This document shows positions 44,788 to 53,171 of a DNA stretch of 64,000 bases, one piece after another. The notes below the pieces were generated by a model, which was given only the letters and a program-made list of their open reading frames with translations, had not been told where the DNA came from and searched no databases. The position numbers were made by a program, and so were the translations under genes. The DNA is from Xanthomonas sp. 3793. GTDB lineage: Bacteria; Pseudomonadota; Gammaproteobacteria; Xanthomonadales; Xanthomonadaceae. The stretch's first letter is position 1, and each line of letters opens with the position of its first letter. Where the stretch lies: assembly GCF_024806835.1 (NCBI RefSeq), contig NZ_JANTYU010000009.1:21163-85162 (forward strand), in the 5' to 3' direction.

Positions 44788-45928
44788 GCAGGCGGTTCTC
44801 GCAGCGCGCGTCGGCGGTCATGCCGGCAGTGGCGAAGACGGTGCCAAGTGCTGCCTGATCCTCGTAAGTGGTGCGCCCCTGCCAGCGCAGCTGCGGCAGC
44901 AGGTCGCCAAAGCCGTTGGCTTCCAGCACATGGCAGCGCCCGGCGCGCTGGATCAGGTCGAAACCGATCATGCGACAGTCGGCGAACGCGCTGGCCGCCT
45001 GCGCCACGGTGCTGGCCACCGCCGCATCCACCTCGTCGCTCTGCCAGGCCTGCGCCGGCAGGCGCCGGTTGCCCAGGTGCAGATTGGTCAGCGCACAGCG
45101 GCTGGCACGTGCCACACGCTGCCGCGCCGCACCGTCGAACGCGACCACGCGCAGGTCGTAGTGATAGCCGGGCAGGCAGGGCGCGCGCGGCTTGGGAATC
45201 CACCGCTCCAGGTAAGCGCCCTGCGCGGCGATCGCATCCACCAGTGGCGCGATCTCCTCGGTGCGGGTGTAGCGGCGCTGGCGCAATGCGTTGAACACCC
45301 GCACCTGGCCGTCCTGCACCACCAGCTCGGCCGAGCCGCTGGCGATCTGGCGCCCATCGCGGTGCCAGCGATACGCCAGCACCCCCGCGCCGGAAGATCC
45401 GTAGCGCGGCTTGAGAAATGCCTGGCTGCAGCCGCTGGCCTGCAGGCGTTCGCGCAGGCCGGCGTAGCTGTCGACCGTGCCCAGCAGCGCCGGCACGGCG
45501 ACACCGGCCGCAGCCAGGCGCTGCTGGCAGCCAAGCTTGTCGGTCATGGCCAGCAGACCCGCCGGTGGATTCAGATAGCGCGCCGCCGGCAAGGTCGCAA
45601 ACAGGTCTGCAACCCCCGCATACCACAGCTGCTGATGCGCGAGTTCGCCATGCGTCAATGGCGCAGGTGCCGGCCCAGGCCGGCCCAGACACTGCCAACC
45701 GCGCACGATCAGTGCCTGATGCAACCCCGGCGCCTCGCCCGGCGATTCCAGCTTGACCAGCGCGGCCGGATGCCGCGCCAGCCAGTCCTGCAACGGCGCT
45801 GTGGTGTCCAGCAGCTGCAGATAATCGAACACCTTGGCCGCAGGCTGGCCCTGCGCCTGCAATGCCTGCTGCAGGGCGGCAACCCTGCGGCTGTCCCGTG
45901 GCCCCACCACGACCCAATGCGCGCTCAC
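44780..45928 (-). CDS. STM4014-like ATP-grasp protein
   Basis: A 382-residue protein starting at GTG, 1 bp after the stop of the LRR gene. The ATP-grasp pattern is visible: lid-type loop AFLKPRYGSSGAGVLAYR (about 165-182), YDLRVVAFDG (about 255), the metal-binding pair GFDLIQRAGRCHVLEANGFGDLLP (about 320-343), and NLHLGNRR. Such enzymes (GshB, RimK and relatives) join a carboxylate to an amine via an acyl-phosphate. The sequence fits the STM4014 family of unknown role. Here it could activate a carboxylate on a peptide, for example at the acidic C-terminus of the neighbouring LRR protein; this is inference. Confidence 0.82.
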   Translation of the reverse strand: MSAHWVVVGPRDSRRVAALQQALQAQGQPAAKVFDYLQLLDTTAPLQDWLARHPAALVKLESPGEAPGLHQALIVRGWQCLGRPGPAPAPLTHGELAHQQLWYAGVADLFATLPAARYLNPPAGLLAMTDKLGCQQRLAAAGVAVPALLGTVDSYAGLRERLQASGCSQAFLKPRYGSSGAGVLAYRWHRDGRQIASGSAELVVQDGQVRVFNALRQRRYTRTEEIAPLVDAIAAQGAYLERWIPKPRAPCLPGYHYDLRVVAFDGAARQRVARASRCALTNLHLGNRRLPAQAWQSDEVDAAVASTVAQAASAFADCRMIGFDLIQRAGRCHVLEANGFGDLLPQLRWQGRTTYEDQAALGTVFATAGMTADARCENRLHG

Positions 45929-45929
45929 G

Positions 45930-46841
45930 TCATTCGGAGACAGCGACGTAGCGCTCGTCTTCTTCTTCCTCTTCGGGGTCTTCCAGGATCACCGTGACCG
46001 GCAACGTCGCCAGACGGGCCTGCCAGTCGGCAGAAATGTAGTGATGGCTCAGATCGATCCGCTGCAGCTGGCCCAGTTGCGTGCTTTCGACCAGGGCCCG
46101 CGCGCCGACATCGCCGATGGTGCCCAGCGACAAGTCCAGCGTGTCCAGGCTGCCCAGCCACGGCTGGGTGGCCAGCCAGCTCGCCAGTTCGTCGGTGTTG
46201 GCTGCATTGCGCAGGCCCAGATATCGCAGACGCTCCGGGCCGATGGCTGCCAGCAGCCGCTGATAGGTGCCCAGATCGCCGTCGTAACCGTAATCCTCCA
46301 CGCCCAGCCAGAGCTCCAGGTGCTGCAGCGCCGGCAGCGTGGAGTCGGCGATCGCCTGCACGATGGCTGACGGCAGCCCACCGCATTCGATCGCCAGTTC
46401 CTGCAGCTGCGTATGCGTGAACGGGGTCAGCGCCAATTTGGACGAACCGCGCACGCGCAGCGATTGCAGCGCCGGAAATGCGGCCAGCAGCGGGGTGTAG
46501 TCGGTTTGGATGATCCACGACACCTCGCAGTCCTCGCAGACCATGTCGCCGACGAACAGCGCGCGCAGCGCGGTCAGTTCGTCGCGGCGTTCGATCAGCC
46601 GCTGCAGATAGCCGCTGGGGCCTTCCTCATAGGATTCGCGCCAGGGGCCGATGATCAATGCCTGGATACTGGCCGGGTCGACCTGTGCCAGCAGGCTGTC
46701 GAGTAACTCCGCCTGGCTGCCTTCGCCTTCGTAGTCCTGGCGCAGCCGGTACACCACGTCGCCGCCGCTGGCGGGCTGGTCCACACTGAAGTCCACCACG
46801 CGCTTGCCGCGATAGAATTCCGAATACTCGCCGATCGTCAT
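45930..46841 (-). CDS. STM4015-like leucine-rich-repeat protein
   Basis: A 303-residue protein, first gene of the leftward operon, with GGGAGG before ATG 46841. About six leucine-rich repeats of the ribonuclease-inhibitor kind run from residue 115 to 280 (LQSLRVRG, LQELAIE, LQHLELW, LRYLGLR, LDTLDLS, LQRIDLS). The N-terminus (GEYSEFYRGKRVVDFSVD) is outside the repeats. The C-terminus is very acidic (EDPEEEEEDERYVAVSE) and looks like a disordered tail. It fits the STM4015 family. The LRR surface may bind a partner, and the tail could be the substrate of the two radical SAM proteins or the ATP-grasp enzyme. Confidence 0.83.
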   Translation of the reverse strand: MTIGEYSEFYRGKRVVDFSVDQPASGGDVVYRLRQDYEGEGSQAELLDSLLAQVDPASIQALIIGPWRESYEEGPSGYLQRLIERRDELTALRALFVGDMVCEDCEVSWIIQTDYTPLLAAFPALQSLRVRGSSKLALTPFTHTQLQELAIECGGLPSAIVQAIADSTLPALQHLELWLGVEDYGYDGDLGTYQRLLAAIGPERLRYLGLRNAANTDELASWLATQPWLGSLDTLDLSLGTIGDVGARALVESTQLGQLQRIDLSHHYISADWQARLATLPVTVILEDPEEEEEDERYVAVSE

Positions 46842-46992
46842 TGCATTGCCTCCCTGGCTCGGTGAGCGCACAGGATACCCGCACGCTCGTGGCAGCCTCG
46901 TTAATGCCATGCGCCACCGCTTCATCACCCGTTCCACAGGCGGTCACCGGTGCCTGCACCGCGCCGCACGTCTTGCTCGAAGGACCGATCGC
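46842..46992. promoter_or_regulatory. Divergent promoter region between the STM401x and MoxR operons
   Basis: The two operons start 151 bp apart and face away from each other, so this stretch must contain both promoters if each is transcribed as a unit. I see no clear operator. An alternative start for the right-hand gene at 46846 would use almost the whole region, but the upstream residues lack similarity to MoxR proteins. Confidence 0.5.
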
Positions 46993-48111
46993 ATGCACGC
47001 CCATCCCGCCGCCGCGCGCATTCGCGCCACCGTCCAGGCCGCCACCACCGGATTGATCGAGCGCGATCAGCTGGCCGAATTGATCGTGCTCGCAGCGGTG
47101 GCGCAGGAACATCTGCTGATCATCGGCCCGCCGGGCACCGCCAAGAGCGCGGTGGTGCGACGCGTCGCAGCCGCGCTGGGCGGTCGCTATTTCGAATATC
47201 TGCTGGGCCGCTTCACCGAACCGGCCGAGTTGTTCGGCCCGGTGGACCTGCGCAAATTGCGCGAGGGCAGCGTGCAGATCGATGTGACCGGGATGTTGCC
47301 GGAAGCGGACATCGCCTTCCTCGACGAAGTCTTCCTGGGGTCCACCGCCATCCTCAACACCTTGCTCGGGCTGCTCAACGAACGCCGCTTCCGGCGTGGC
47401 CAGACCGACCTGCACTGCCCGTTGCGCCTGTGCGTGGGCGCGGCCAACGCGCTGCCGGACGACGATGCGCTGGCGGCCTTCAGCGACCGCTTCCTGCTGC
47501 ATCTGTTCGTCGAGCCGGTGGCGGACCATCAGCTCGAAGCATTGCTGTCGGGTGGATGGCAGGCCGAACGTGCGCCGCTGCAGCCTGTCGCCGGGCTGGC
47601 CGACCTGGACCTGTTGTGCGAACAGGCGCGTGCGGTGGACATGGAGGGCGCACGCACGGCGCTCGCCGCGGCGATCCGGACATTGCGCGGCGCAGGCGTA
47701 CAGCTGTCGGACCGTCGCCTGGTCAAGACCCAGCGGCTGATCGCCGCCGCCTGCGTGCTGGCCGGACGCACCCAGGCCAGCGAGGCCGATCTGTGGCCGC
47801 TGTTCTATGTGCTGCCGACGCGCGAGCAACAAGCCAGCGCACGGGACCTGCTGCGCGGCACCCTGGCCGCCGCCACCAACCCCACCTTGCGCGCGGCGGT
47901 CGAACAGGCCGCCCTGCAGCCGCTCTCGCGCACTGCCCGGCTGGTGGAGGCCGCCCAGTGCTGCCTGCAGGATCAGCACAATCCCGCCCTGCGCACCATG
48001 GCAGAAGCCCTGCTGCGCGAGATCGATGCCAACTTCACGGCCGCCTCGCTGCCGGCCGAGCTGGCCCACGAACGCATCCGCCTGATCGAGCAGATCGGCA
48101 GCGGCGCGTGA
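46993..48111 (+). CDS. MoxR-family AAA+ ATPase of a ternary system
   Basis: A 372-residue AAA+ ATPase. Walker A GPPGTAKSAVVRR (about residue 44), the helix-2 insert region YFEYLLGRFTEPAELFGPVD, Walker B IAFLDEVFLGSTAILNTLL (about 107), sensor 1 in LRLCVGAANALP and an Arg finger region after FSDRF are present, as in the MoxR branch. The ATG at 46993 is used because the MoxR N-terminus starts there; it gives 44 residues before Walker A. MoxR ATPases usually act with vWA proteins as chaperones or remodelers. Its TGA overlaps the GTG of the next gene (GTGA), and three more overlapping genes follow. Confidence 0.92.
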   Translation: MHAHPAAARIRATVQAATTGLIERDQLAELIVLAAVAQEHLLIIGPPGTAKSAVVRRVAAALGGRYFEYLLGRFTEPAELFGPVDLRKLREGSVQIDVTGMLPEADIAFLDEVFLGSTAILNTLLGLLNERRFRRGQTDLHCPLRLCVGAANALPDDDALAAFSDRFLLHLFVEPVADHQLEALLSGGWQAERAPLQPVAGLADLDLLCEQARAVDMEGARTALAAAIRTLRGAGVQLSDRRLVKTQRLIAAACVLAGRTQASEADLWPLFYVLPTREQQASARDLLRGTLAAATNPTLRAAVEQAALQPLSRTARLVEAAQCCLQDQHNPALRTMAEALLREIDANFTAASLPAELAHERIRLIEQIGSGA

Positions 48112-48521
48112 ACTGGTCGTGGCAGGACGAGCCGGTGCCGGTCGCCCCGCAGGGGGTGATCGGCGTGGACGATGCCGCACGCCGGTTGCTGGCGGCATGG
48201 GCGCGCGTGTCCGACGGCACTGGCTTGCTGGTCACCGCCACGGCCCGGGCCTTGCTGCTGACCGGCCCTGCGCTGCAGCTGCCCTGGGCCGACGGCGTGC
48301 AGTACGTGGCGCCGCGCGCGGACGCCGCCGGCCTGTGGTTGCCTACCGCCGAACGCCCCGACCTGCCGCTGGAACTGCTGGAGCGTGCGCTGCGCCGCCA
48401 GCACGGAGCGCAGCCGCTGTTGCTGCTGCGCTCACCTGCACTGGTGCTGCCGCTGCATCGGTTGCTGCCGGCGCGTGCCGAGGTCGTGGCGCAGATCCGT
48501 CAGCGCTGGGAGGCCGCGTGA
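48108..48521 (+). CDS. Small partner protein of the MoxR-vWA system (bpX-like)
   Basis: A 137-residue protein starting at GTG that overlaps the MoxR stop by 4 bp. It begins NWSWQDEPVPVAPQG and continues with helical segments (AARRLLAAWARVSD) and hydrophobic strands (QPLLLLRSPALVLPLHRLLP). It resembles one of the small conserved domains (bpX series, possibly bpX5) described for MoxR-vWA-beta-propeller ternary systems; the exact domain is from memory and uncertain. It probably contacts the ATPase or the vWA protein. Its own stop overlaps the next start (GTGA). Confidence 0.7.
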   Translation: MNWSWQDEPVPVAPQGVIGVDDAARRLLAAWARVSDGTGLLVTATARALLLTGPALQLPWADGVQYVAPRADAAGLWLPTAERPDLPLELLERALRRQHGAQPLLLLRSPALVLPLHRLLPARAEVVAQIRQRWEAA

Positions 48522-50368
48522 GCGCCGTGCTGCAGATGCCTGCACCGCTACAGCCCTGCCGGCTGTGGCTGGACTGGTTCGACCCGCAGATCGCCTCCCA
48601 GCTCGGTGCCTGGTTGGTGCGCCTGGATCCCCTGCTCGGCCGCACCAGTCGCCTGCGCCGCCAAGAGGGCGACAGCGAGCCGGACGGCATCGACGATCTG
48701 CGTCGGCGCGGCAGCTACGAGCACCTGCTGCTGAGCGAGTGGGCACTGGCAGACGCTCTGCCGGAGGAATTCCTGCGCCGCGCCGCGCACGCCGAGCACC
48801 TGTTCCTGGTGCCGCGCATGCAGGCGCGCACGCGCGATGCGCGCCTGGTGGCGATCTTCGATGCCGGCCCGGCGCAATGGGGCGCGCCGCGTCTGGCGCA
48901 GATTGCGTTATGGATCCTGCTGGCACGCCGCGCGCAGTCCGCCAATGCGCGCTTTGTCTGGGGCCTGGCGCATCTGCCCGGCGAACTGCACGACGCCGAT
49001 AGCCCCACCCGGCTGCAACAGCTGCTGCAGGGCCGCACCTTCGAGGCGACCGGCACGCAGCACGCGCAAGCCTGGGCCACGCAGCTGGCAACCGCCACGC
49101 CGACCACCAGCGAGTGCTGGTGGATCGGTGCACAACCGGTGCGCGCAGCGCCGTTTCACCACCAGGCCAGCATCGTGCCTGCAGCCGATGCGCAGCTGCA
49201 GGTGGTGCTGCAGACGCGCCCCGGCACCCGCAGCAGCCTGTTGCCGGTGCCTGCCAGCATGGCCGCCACGCAGCTGCTGCGCGGGCACTTCATCGACACC
49301 CAACGCCCCGCCGAGGCCGACACCGCAAAACACGTGGTCAGGGGCAGGTTCTCGCTGCGCCATGCGCCGCTGTTCAGCCCGGACGGCAGCCATGTCGCAT
49401 TGCTGCTGGCAGACGGCTTCCGCAGCGCGATGGTGAAGGTGCAGCCCGCCGACATCGCCAAACGAGCGGCACCGCGCTACCACCAATGGGCGCAGGGCGG
49501 TCAGCCGCTGTGCCTTGCGGCGCAGAACAAGCACGTCGGCGGCATCGTCGCTCTCCGGGAGCAGCCCGAGTTCTGGAATCTCCCGGGCATGCCCAGTTCG
49601 ATCGAGGCTGGCGGGCAGAGCATCTGCCCCGCACCCGGCCAGGTGCGGCTGCGTCCGTGCGTGTGGCTCAACAGCGGCGGCCAGCCGCAGCGGTTCCTGC
49701 TGTGGGACCAGCACGGCCGGCTGATGTCGTGGACGCGCGAGAGCAACCAGCGGCAGCGGGTTGCGCAAGGCAGCGAGATCGCCGGGCAGGTGGTGGCGCT
49801 GGCGCAAGGCGATGCCGAGCACGCGGTCTACGTCACCCATGTCGCGGGCGAACTGCGCCTGTTGCGCCTGCACCGCACCGGCAAGCAGGACCTCGTCCTG
49901 CAGCTGGCGTTGGGGTCGCGTCCGCCGGTCGTGTTGCTGCGCAGCCTGGCCCAGGAGGGCCAATGGCGTGGCGCCATCGCCCTCGAACTGGCAAGCCGCC
50001 AGGCCGGCGGCGACCGCTCGCTGGCCTACCGGGTACTGCACGGGGGGCCGGCCGATGGCTTCCAGGAATTCGAGGCGATCGTGGCGTCCGGCGACAGAGC
50101 GATCGGCCTGATCGGCGACCCGGACGCGCCGCAGCACAGCCTGCTGCTGGTGCTGCGCGCCGATCGTCGCGCACTGCTCGCCATCGGGGCCAGCGGGCGC
50201 CGGACACTGCATCGCGCCGCCAGCGAGATCAGCGCTGCGGCGGTGTCCAGCGATGGCGCGCGGGTTGCCCTGGTCACCCTGCAGGGGCAGGCCTGGATCC
50301 TGGGCGATGGCGGGCTGACCCCGTTGATGGTCGTGCAAGGCCAGGCCGAGCAACCCGGCCATGACTAG
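48518..50368 (+). CDS. vWA-like plus beta-propeller protein of the ternary system
   Basis: A 616-residue protein starting at GTG 48518. The N-terminal quarter (about residues 1-190) contains RLVAIFDAGPAQWGAPRLAQIALWILLARRAQ (110-141), a vWA-like first strand in which the MIDAS D-x-S-x-S is reduced to D-A-G-P-A, so metal binding is doubtful. From residue 250 onward it is repetitive beta-rich sequence with blades such as RHAPLFSPDGSHVALLLADG, GRLMSWTRES and AVSSDGARVALVTLQG, a beta-propeller. This is the vWA/propeller component expected in MoxR-vWA-beta-propeller systems. It overlaps the next gene by 8 bp. Confidence 0.78.
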   Translation: MSAVLQMPAPLQPCRLWLDWFDPQIASQLGAWLVRLDPLLGRTSRLRRQEGDSEPDGIDDLRRRGSYEHLLLSEWALADALPEEFLRRAAHAEHLFLVPRMQARTRDARLVAIFDAGPAQWGAPRLAQIALWILLARRAQSANARFVWGLAHLPGELHDADSPTRLQQLLQGRTFEATGTQHAQAWATQLATATPTTSECWWIGAQPVRAAPFHHQASIVPAADAQLQVVLQTRPGTRSSLLPVPASMAATQLLRGHFIDTQRPAEADTAKHVVRGRFSLRHAPLFSPDGSHVALLLADGFRSAMVKVQPADIAKRAAPRYHQWAQGGQPLCLAAQNKHVGGIVALREQPEFWNLPGMPSSIEAGGQSICPAPGQVRLRPCVWLNSGGQPQRFLLWDQHGRLMSWTRESNQRQRVAQGSEIAGQVVALAQGDAEHAVYVTHVAGELRLLRLHRTGKQDLVLQLALGSRPPVVLLRSLAQEGQWRGAIALELASRQAGGDRSLAYRVLHGGPADGFQEFEAIVASGDRAIGLIGDPDAPQHSLLLVLRADRRALLAIGASGRRTLHRAASEISAAAVSSDGARVALVTLQGQAWILGDGGLTPLMVVQGQAEQPGHD

Positions 50369-53060
50369 CCCCGCGCGCACGGACAACGCTGGCGCCAGCG
50401 TGCGGTACCCGCTGTGGCACGGCAGCCAGATGGTGTCGGCGTTGTGGTTCTCGGCAGCGTGGCTCGGCCCGGAGCAACGCCTGGTCAGGCTCGTCCGCGC
50501 CTGGCAACCGGGCAGCCGGGCGCTGCGCTTTGCCGACGGCGATGTGCTGTGCTTCGCCGCGCCGCGTGCGCTGGTCTGCGAGCAGGCGCCCGGGCTGGCG
50601 CTGTGCCAGGTGCATGGCGGCCTGTTTTCCGGCGCGTTGACCGCCGCCGAGGCGGCGCAGTTGCCCCCCGCCGACATCGGCCTGGTCCATGGCGCCCAGG
50701 TGATCGCCTTGCAGTGGCATCAGGCGGTGGCGCTGGATCCTGCCGAGGCGATCGACGTGACCGGCTACCCGCTGCACATGCCCTACGACTGCAGCCCGGG
50801 CACGCCACCGCTGGAGGTGGACCGGCTGCGCGGCAAACCGCTGCGGCAACTGCTGGGCACTGCCGTCCCGCCCGCCAGCGCCGAGCGCGATGCGTTCCTG
50901 CACGCGTTGAAGACGCAGCGCCCCGGCATGCAGAACCACACGCTGTGGCAACGCCTGCTGGCGCGCGCCCAGCGCGCGCTGGGCAGCGAGCACGCGCCGG
51001 CATCGCATGGATCCCCAGCCACCGGGCAGAACGCGGCCGTGCCGGCACGCCGGGGTGCCGCAGCGGTATCGGCCTGGCGCACGCGACTTGCCCGCGCACT
51101 GGTTGCCTCGCGGTTGGCCAGCCTGGTCGGACATCGCCAGGGCGCCTACATGCGCCGGATGCTGCGCCAGTTCGAAGACGGCGATCTGGACGAAGCCTTG
51201 CGCAACGCGCTGCCGCTCGATGGCGTGGACGAGTCCTTGGGGCAGGCGTTCGGGGTGCCACAACGGCGCAGCGACCTGAGCCTGTCGCGCACGCGCGGCG
51301 CCGGCACCAGCATCGGCATGGGCGAAGAGCTGCAGGCGCATCTGCGCGCGACCTATCGCAGCGCCTTCGCGCGCCTGGACCGCGAGGGGCAGATCGATCG
51401 TGCGGTGTTCGTCCTGGCCGAATTGCTCAATGCGCGCCATGAGGCGCTCGACTATCTGGTCAAGCACGCCCGTTACACCCAGGCCGCAGAGCTGGCGCTG
51501 GGTTGGGACATGCCGGCGGCGATGATCATCCGGCTGCTGATGCTGGCCGGCGACCATGCACGTGCCGTGCAGGTCGCGCGCCGCGATGGCGCCTTCGCCG
51601 CCGCAATCCAGCTGCTGCACGGCGCCGACCGCGCACTGGCCGACGCGCTGCGGCTGGAATGGGGCCAGGCACTGGTGCAGGCCGGCGACTGGCTGGCCGC
51701 CGTGGACGCGGTGTGGCCATTGCACGCGGCGCGCAACCAGGCCGCGCAGTGGCTGCTGGCCGCCGAACAGGCCGGCAGCACGCTGCGCGCACGCGCCCTG
51801 GTCAAGCGCGCGCAACTGTTGCCGGACACGCTACAACACTACGCCGAGCGCATCGCCGCGCTTGCAGAGCCCGCCGCCGACTCCGCACCGCGCAGTGAAA
51901 TGGCGGCGGCGCTGCTGGCAGATGCTTCCCCCAACCGCGCGCTGCAACAGCTGGCGCGGCAGCTGCTGCCGGCGATCGCCGCCGATCATGCGTTCGCACG
52001 CAACAGCCTGTCCGTCGGCGATCTGACCACGCTGCTGAAGCTGGCCAAGGACCCCCTGCTCAGCGCCGATATCCCAGCCTTCAAACCACGCGCCGCGACC
52101 AGCCAAGCCGGGCTATGGGAGGGCGCCACCATCCTGCACCTGCAGCCACCGCAGGCCGGCCTGGCGGCCATCCACGACGTGGCTGCGCTCCCGGATCGCC
52201 GCTATCTGCTGGCCCTGGGCGACGCCGGCGCGGCGGTGGTGGACGCGCACGGGCGCGTGCTGCAGCGCTACCCGGCGCCGGCATTCGGAATCGTCATCGC
52301 CGACAGCGGACAGGTTGCCCTGGCAATCGCACCCCGTGAGCGCGTGTCCACCGTCCATCGGCTGGATTTGATCACCCATGCGGTGCGCGACCTGGGCCAG
52401 ATCGCGCTGCAATACGCCGCGCCCGGCTACAGCGGAATCGGCTGGAGCATCGTGGTCGACGACCGGCTGCTGGTCGTCGATACCGACAAGGATCTGCACA
52501 GCGTGCTGTGGCATGTCGGCGACCTGCCCGGCCCGGTGATCGCGGCAGGATTCTTCAGCGATCGCGAGGTGTACCTGGTGCGGGCCCGCGAGCAGCTGGA
52601 GGACTGGACCTACAGCCTGCCCGAGCGACGCCTCAAGGCGCGCGATTCCCTGCGCGTGGACCCGCAAACGCCAGTGCTCGCGCATCGGCTCGGCAGCGTG
52701 CAGCAAGCCGATGTGCGCACCGATCCCGATGGCGACATTTGCCTGCACTACCAGCACACCGGCAACGCCCGTCAGTGCCGTTTGCATCACCACAGCGACG
52801 CATCCGGCGAGCCGGACGGATCGAGCGTGATGGCGCTTGAACTGGGATTCCTGGTTGGCCTGCATTGGCCGCACGGCTCGCGCTATTTCCTGGTGCGCCA
52901 CCATGACGGCCGCATCGTGGCGTCGCTGGACTGGCCTGCGGGCATCGCGGTCAAGGTGCGCGAGCAGCCCGGCCATCTGCTGTTGCATGACGCGCACGGC
53001 CGCTTGCTGGATCTGCAGACCGACCGCTCGCTGGCCCACGCCATGTCCTTCCTCGGCTAG
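50361..53060 (+). CDS. bpX6-like/beta-propeller protein of the ternary system
   Basis: An 899-residue protein, the last gene of the operon. Its N-terminal 170 residues (YPLWHGSQMVSALWFSAAWLG ... ALRFADGDVLCFAAPRAL) match the bpX6-type domain as I remember it. The middle part (about 230-560) is alpha-helical, with tetratricopeptide- or HEAT-like helices (RAVQVARRDGAFAAAIQLL, GDWLAAVDAVWPLHAARNQAAQWLLAAEQAG). The C-terminal third (about 580-899) is a beta-propeller with HDVAALPDRRYLLALGDAGAAVVD and similar blades. The 4-gene set with complete overlaps strongly suggests a single complex. Cellular role is unknown. Confidence 0.78.
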   Translation: MTSPARTDNAGASVRYPLWHGSQMVSALWFSAAWLGPEQRLVRLVRAWQPGSRALRFADGDVLCFAAPRALVCEQAPGLALCQVHGGLFSGALTAAEAAQLPPADIGLVHGAQVIALQWHQAVALDPAEAIDVTGYPLHMPYDCSPGTPPLEVDRLRGKPLRQLLGTAVPPASAERDAFLHALKTQRPGMQNHTLWQRLLARAQRALGSEHAPASHGSPATGQNAAVPARRGAAAVSAWRTRLARALVASRLASLVGHRQGAYMRRMLRQFEDGDLDEALRNALPLDGVDESLGQAFGVPQRRSDLSLSRTRGAGTSIGMGEELQAHLRATYRSAFARLDREGQIDRAVFVLAELLNARHEALDYLVKHARYTQAAELALGWDMPAAMIIRLLMLAGDHARAVQVARRDGAFAAAIQLLHGADRALADALRLEWGQALVQAGDWLAAVDAVWPLHAARNQAAQWLLAAEQAGSTLRARALVKRAQLLPDTLQHYAERIAALAEPAADSAPRSEMAAALLADASPNRALQQLARQLLPAIAADHAFARNSLSVGDLTTLLKLAKDPLLSADIPAFKPRAATSQAGLWEGATILHLQPPQAGLAAIHDVAALPDRRYLLALGDAGAAVVDAHGRVLQRYPAPAFGIVIADSGQVALAIAPRERVSTVHRLDLITHAVRDLGQIALQYAAPGYSGIGWSIVVDDRLLVVDTDKDLHSVLWHVGDLPGPVIAAGFFSDREVYLVRAREQLEDWTYSLPERRLKARDSLRVDPQTPVLAHRLGSVQQADVRTDPDGDICLHYQHTGNARQCRLHHHSDASGEPDGSSVMALELGFLVGLHWPHGSRYFLVRHHDGRIVASLDWPAGIAVKVREQPGHLLLHDAHGRLLDLQTDRSLAHAMSFLG

Positions 53061-53171
53061 CGCGCAAGACACCGCGCTACGGCAGGCGCAACAACGCAAC
53101 GCCACGACGCCACGCGGATGCGCGGCGCTGGGGGTTTCGCAGCACCAAGGTTGCAGCGGTGCCCACTCCGC

